Positions 42,356 to 44,838 of a stretch of DNA of 44,838 nucleotides are shown here, one piece after another. Origin of the DNA: Streptococcus infantis (GTDB lineage: Bacteria; Bacillota; Bacilli; Lactobacillales; Streptococcaceae); the NCBI RefSeq assembly GCF_019929575.1, contig NZ_JAHZPU010000015.1, forward strand, positions 1 through 44,838. The letters are read 5' to 3'. The notes below the pieces were generated by a model. That model was not told the origin of the DNA, ran no database searches, and was given only the letters and a program-made list of their open reading frames with translations. The position numbers and the translations under genes are program-made. The first letter of the stretch is position 1. The number at the start of each line of letters is the position of its first letter.

Positions 42356-44677
42356 TTATTTCAATAGTTCATATTCAAATAATTTACTTTCAAGCTCATT
42401 TTCGTAGTAATCTGCTAGCCTTGTTTTAAGCTCTTTTAGTTTGGTGTTAACTTTTTCATTGTTGAATATCTTTTTATCATTACTATCTTTGTATGATGTG
42501 TTTATCTCTAATTCAATTTGATAAGTGCCATAATTGTATTCCGGATTGTATTCTTGAGTATCTTTGACTAGTTCAAGTAATTCATCGAAGACACCTAACA
42601 ACATTAAGTCCGCTCTATCAAGCTTCCCATACTTTTCTTGTTCGACCAATTCTTTACGGACTATAGAGTTCTCATCTAAGCACATCTCGTTATTGTAAAA
42701 TTTCCCATCAGAACCATGGAAGCTTAAACAATGATTCTTTTGAGATATGCAAGTCCATAACGTAGATTTTCTAAGAAAATCTATATCCTTTTTATACAAA
42801 TCTCCTTTGTCGGCAGTTGTATAGTAAATATCTCTTTCATACCAGTTTTTTTGAGGATACTGCTTGGCAACAAACAAAACTGTCTGCTCTGCATAATTAG
42901 TTGTTCTAACTTGACTACCTCGTCCATGATATATAGCAATTCTAGTCATTCGTATGTCCTGCGGAGTAATACCAAAACCACTGGCTTCTATAACCGCTAA
43001 AATATTATCATTATAAACAGGTTTCCCATAGCTTTTCAGTGGCACTTCTCTACCATCGTAGCCAGTAGCAATTTTAGACAATACATCTGTTTTTACCTTT
43101 TTAGAATAAAATTCTCCTAGCGTTTTGTATACTTTTCTTATAGTGACATGCTTCACATCTTTAAGAATAGCATCCTCAGGTACATCAATGACTGCAGCCC
43201 CTTTCCCAGTTCCCCACTTTTTGTCATCTTTCCAAATCTCTTTAGCTGGAACAGTTAAACTTTCTGTTATGGTATCAACTTCATTCTTCCATTGTGCGAC
43301 TAAAACAGAACTTTCTTGTGCTTTAAAATTCCCTCTATTTGCTAAAAAACCATCAACGAAAATTTTTTTCATCAATCCTACAGACTTCCAATACTTTACT
43401 GGTGCAAATAGGATGTAATAATCATGTTCATTTCTCATAAAATACTTCTCAAACGACCAAACAAATTGATTGAGTAAATCTTTTGCATGACTACTATCCC
43501 CAGTAAATTCATCGGACATCAATTTTCTTATATAGCTGTATTTATCTTTAGATTTAACATTTCCTTCTTGAGCACGGGCTAACTCGTTAGAATAAGGGGG
43601 ATTTTCGAAACCAATAATCGCAACATTTTTGTCATCTATGACTTCTTGTAATGTATTATGTTTTCCATCTGTTTCCATTGGAATTGATAAAAACTCTTCT
43701 GATAAAGCATCTCCACCTGTTACTAAGTTTCCTTTGTTTGCTTGTACCAATGAAAGTGGTGGTATGATAGCCCGTACCTTCCCAATATATTTGTTATACA
43801 AAACAAGCCATTCTTTTATTTCATAAGTATTCAAGATGACATGGCTTAACTCTTCTTCAGTTAAATAATGCTCTAATGCTCCTGTACCAGCACATCTATC
43901 CAAAATAACATAGTCCATACCTTTAGGAAGACTGCTAATAGCTTGATGAACAAGTTTAGTTGCTTCTTTAACATAGGGTAGTGGTGTATAAAACGCTCCT
44001 AAATCTTTTCTATTTGCAGGGTCATTTAATGCGTCCATTACGGTGTCAAAATCGCTTTCGTCTCCACACCAAGGTAAGATATAGTTTTCGACTATTGAAT
44101 TAGATGGTTGTTTGAGCATCTCAAACATTTGAGATTTAGTTGTTGTTTTATCGTGACGGTATATGTAGTTCGCCCACCCTAAAATGTTTGGAAAATCAAT
44201 TTCAAATTTTTGATACTCGTCTATTTGGAATAATTCAAGCAATTCATGATTTTTAGGGCTTTTTGGTTGAAGAACATCAAATTCAATTACTTTTTCAGGG
44301 TTAGTAGCATCTTTTAAAGTCTTCTGATTTACATTTTTTGATGCACTATTCGTATAATTTTGTAAAATTTCTAAACGATATTTAGTTGCATCATAAACAC
44401 TTGCACGATTTTTATTTATATCAACTAAAACGATTTTGCTTGGTATAGGAATACCACCTTTAATCCTTAATTTAGACAGATAGTGGATAGCTTGAGTAAG
44501 CACAGTATTAAGATCAGCAATGCTATTTTTAAATTCAAACAGAGCTCCGTTAACGATACCATCAGTATTTTCGATTAAAATATCCTTTTCGTCAAAACCG
44601 AAACTTCTCCAGAAAAATAAATTGTCAGCTCTTTCATTTCCAGATTGCCAACTTCTATCAATAGCTAGAGGCGTCAT
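42356..44677 (-). CDS. N6-adenine DNA methyltransferase with N-terminal nuclease-like domain (type IIG-like R-M)
   Basis: 773 residues from ATG 44677, chosen because GGAGG is six bases upstream; the frame's upstream extension has no such site. The N-terminal domain contains Asp39, then Glu48-Phe-Lys50 (GALFEFKN), the D...ExK pattern of PD-(D/E)xK nucleases. The methyltransferase part has motif I DRCAGTGAL (residues 260-268) and motif IV NPPY (359-362), typical of N6-adenine enzymes. The C-terminal half, about 350 residues, probably recognises DNA. The single-chain layout suggests a type IIG restriction-modification enzyme. It is AT-rich compared with its neighbours, so probably acquired. An upstream ORF overlaps its start as ATGA. 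Confidence 0.85.
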   Translation of the reverse strand: MTPLAIDRSWQSGNERADNLFFWRSFGFDEKDILIENTDGIVNGALFEFKNSIADLNTVLTQAIHYLSKLRIKGGIPIPSKIVLVDINKNRASVYDATKYRLEILQNYTNSASKNVNQKTLKDATNPEKVIEFDVLQPKSPKNHELLELFQIDEYQKFEIDFPNILGWANYIYRHDKTTTKSQMFEMLKQPSNSIVENYILPWCGDESDFDTVMDALNDPANRKDLGAFYTPLPYVKEATKLVHQAISSLPKGMDYVILDRCAGTGALEHYLTEEELSHVILNTYEIKEWLVLYNKYIGKVRAIIPPLSLVQANKGNLVTGGDALSEEFLSIPMETDGKHNTLQEVIDDKNVAIIGFENPPYSNELARAQEGNVKSKDKYSYIRKLMSDEFTGDSSHAKDLLNQFVWSFEKYFMRNEHDYYILFAPVKYWKSVGLMKKIFVDGFLANRGNFKAQESSVLVAQWKNEVDTITESLTVPAKEIWKDDKKWGTGKGAAVIDVPEDAILKDVKHVTIRKVYKTLGEFYSKKVKTDVLSKIATGYDGREVPLKSYGKPVYNDNILAVIEASGFGITPQDIRMTRIAIYHGRGSQVRTTNYAEQTVLFVAKQYPQKNWYERDIYYTTADKGDLYKKDIDFLRKSTLWTCISQKNHCLSFHGSDGKFYNNEMCLDENSIVRKELVEQEKYGKLDRADLMLLGVFDELLELVKDTQEYNPEYNYGTYQIELEINTSYKDSNDKKIFNNEKVNTKLKELKTRLADYYENELESKLFEYELLK

Positions 44678-44838
44678 TTTACACCTCCAACAATCAACCC
44701 ATATAGTTGAGGAACAGCAGAAAAGACTTCTCCACAAAAACGTGAAAAAGCCTGTTTTAGTGCTTGACAAAAAACACGTCCGATTACATAATCAGCGTGA
44801 GCTGTGAGCTGTGAGCTGTGAGCTGTGAGCTGTGAGCT
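44674..44838 (-). CDS. C-terminus of an unidentified ORF containing a heptanucleotide repeat, cut by the window edge
   Basis: On the minus strand one frame is open from the window edge to TGA at 44676-44674. It encodes two rounds of SSQLTAH from the repeat, then ADYVIGRVFCQAL... and ends YGLIVGGVK. The other two frames stop just inside. Its TGA overlaps the methyltransferase ATG (ATGA), the usual sign of translational coupling. I do not recognise the 40-residue unique tail. It could be a partner subunit or regulator of the restriction-modification system; that is inference. Confidence 0.55.
   Translation of the reverse strand, partial: SSQLTAHSSQLTAHADYVIGRVFCQALKQAFSRFCGEVFSAVPQLYGLIVGGVK
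44797..44838 (+). repeat. Six tandem copies of GTGAGCT, continuing past the window
   Basis: Perfect heptamer units at 44797, 44804, 44811, 44818, 44825 and 44832, reaching the last base of the window. Seven is not a multiple of three, so each gain or loss of a unit shifts the reading frame of the minus-strand ORF that spans it. The total copy number cannot be known from this window. Confidence 0.93.

Noticed and set aside
42951..42965. ComX-type cin box (TACGAATA)
   Set aside because: Only partial matches are present here (around TTCGTATG) and they lie within a coding region, with no promoter geometry.
44678..44770. Upstream extension of the methyltransferase frame to a TTG at 44770
   Set aside because: Residues encoded there are cysteine- and tryptophan-rich and unlike a protein start. 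GGAGG six bases before ATG 44677 marks the real start, and the region belongs to the overlapping upstream frame.

Overview
The window looks like the chromosome of a mitis-group Streptococcus (S. mitis / S. oralis / S. pneumoniae relatives). The evidence is an AT-rich sequence with strong GGAGG ribosome sites, a choline-binding cell-wall amidase, cppA, a BOX-type intergenic repeat, and gene runs in a pneumococcus-like order (uraA, rsmG, lemA, htpX, ABC-F, yceD, nth, pyrR, pyrB, carA, carB; fruR, fruK, fruA; ptsG). The species call is inference from gene content; no database was searched.

Layout. 1-4.1 kb: the 3' end of a histidine-phosphatase gene, a three-gene ABC-2 exporter under a promoter that overlaps a cre-like site, a GNAT acetyltransferase and tRNA-Thr(CGU). 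4.2-10.2 kb: an anchored coiled-coil protein, a small membrane protein, a choline-binding Amidase_3 enzyme, a DUF3397-type membrane protein with a candidate leaderless promoter, and a DAACS symporter coupled to an ATP-grasp ligase. 10.2-15.1 kb (minus strand): a BOX element, then one operon with the tRNA wobble-modification pair mnmL-mnmM, a small helical protein, a Na+/H+ antiporter and a YihY/BrkB protein. 15.1-22 kb: ptsG behind a CcpA site, an endonuclease/phosphatase-fold protein, cppA, a serine hydrolase, an EamA transporter and a broken CPBP protease gene. 22-28.3 kb: uraA with a PyrR attenuator, a repeat-rich intergenic region, rsmG, lemA-htpX, and a split ABC-F gene behind what looks like a ribosome-sensing attenuator. 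28.3-36.5 kb: yceD-nth, then the PyrR-controlled pyrR-pyrB-carA-carB operon, with a 311-bp structured gap before carB. 36.5-42.3 kb: a structured mobile repeat, mntH, tRNA-Ser(GGA) and the fructose operon fruR-fruK-fruA. 42.3-44.8 kb: an AT-rich restriction-modification gene, translationally overlapped by an upstream ORF that contains six copies of a heptanucleotide repeat and runs off the window.

How the parts work together. uraA and pyrR-pyrB-carA(-carB) form a PyrR regulon for pyrimidine salvage and synthesis. ptsG and fruRKA are sugar uptake units with predicted CcpA sites. The most interesting signals are the probable phase-variable restriction-modification locus at the right edge, the attenuator-like leader before the split ABC-F gene, the structured carA-carB gap, and a mobile repeat whose two copies keep the same helices despite different bases.
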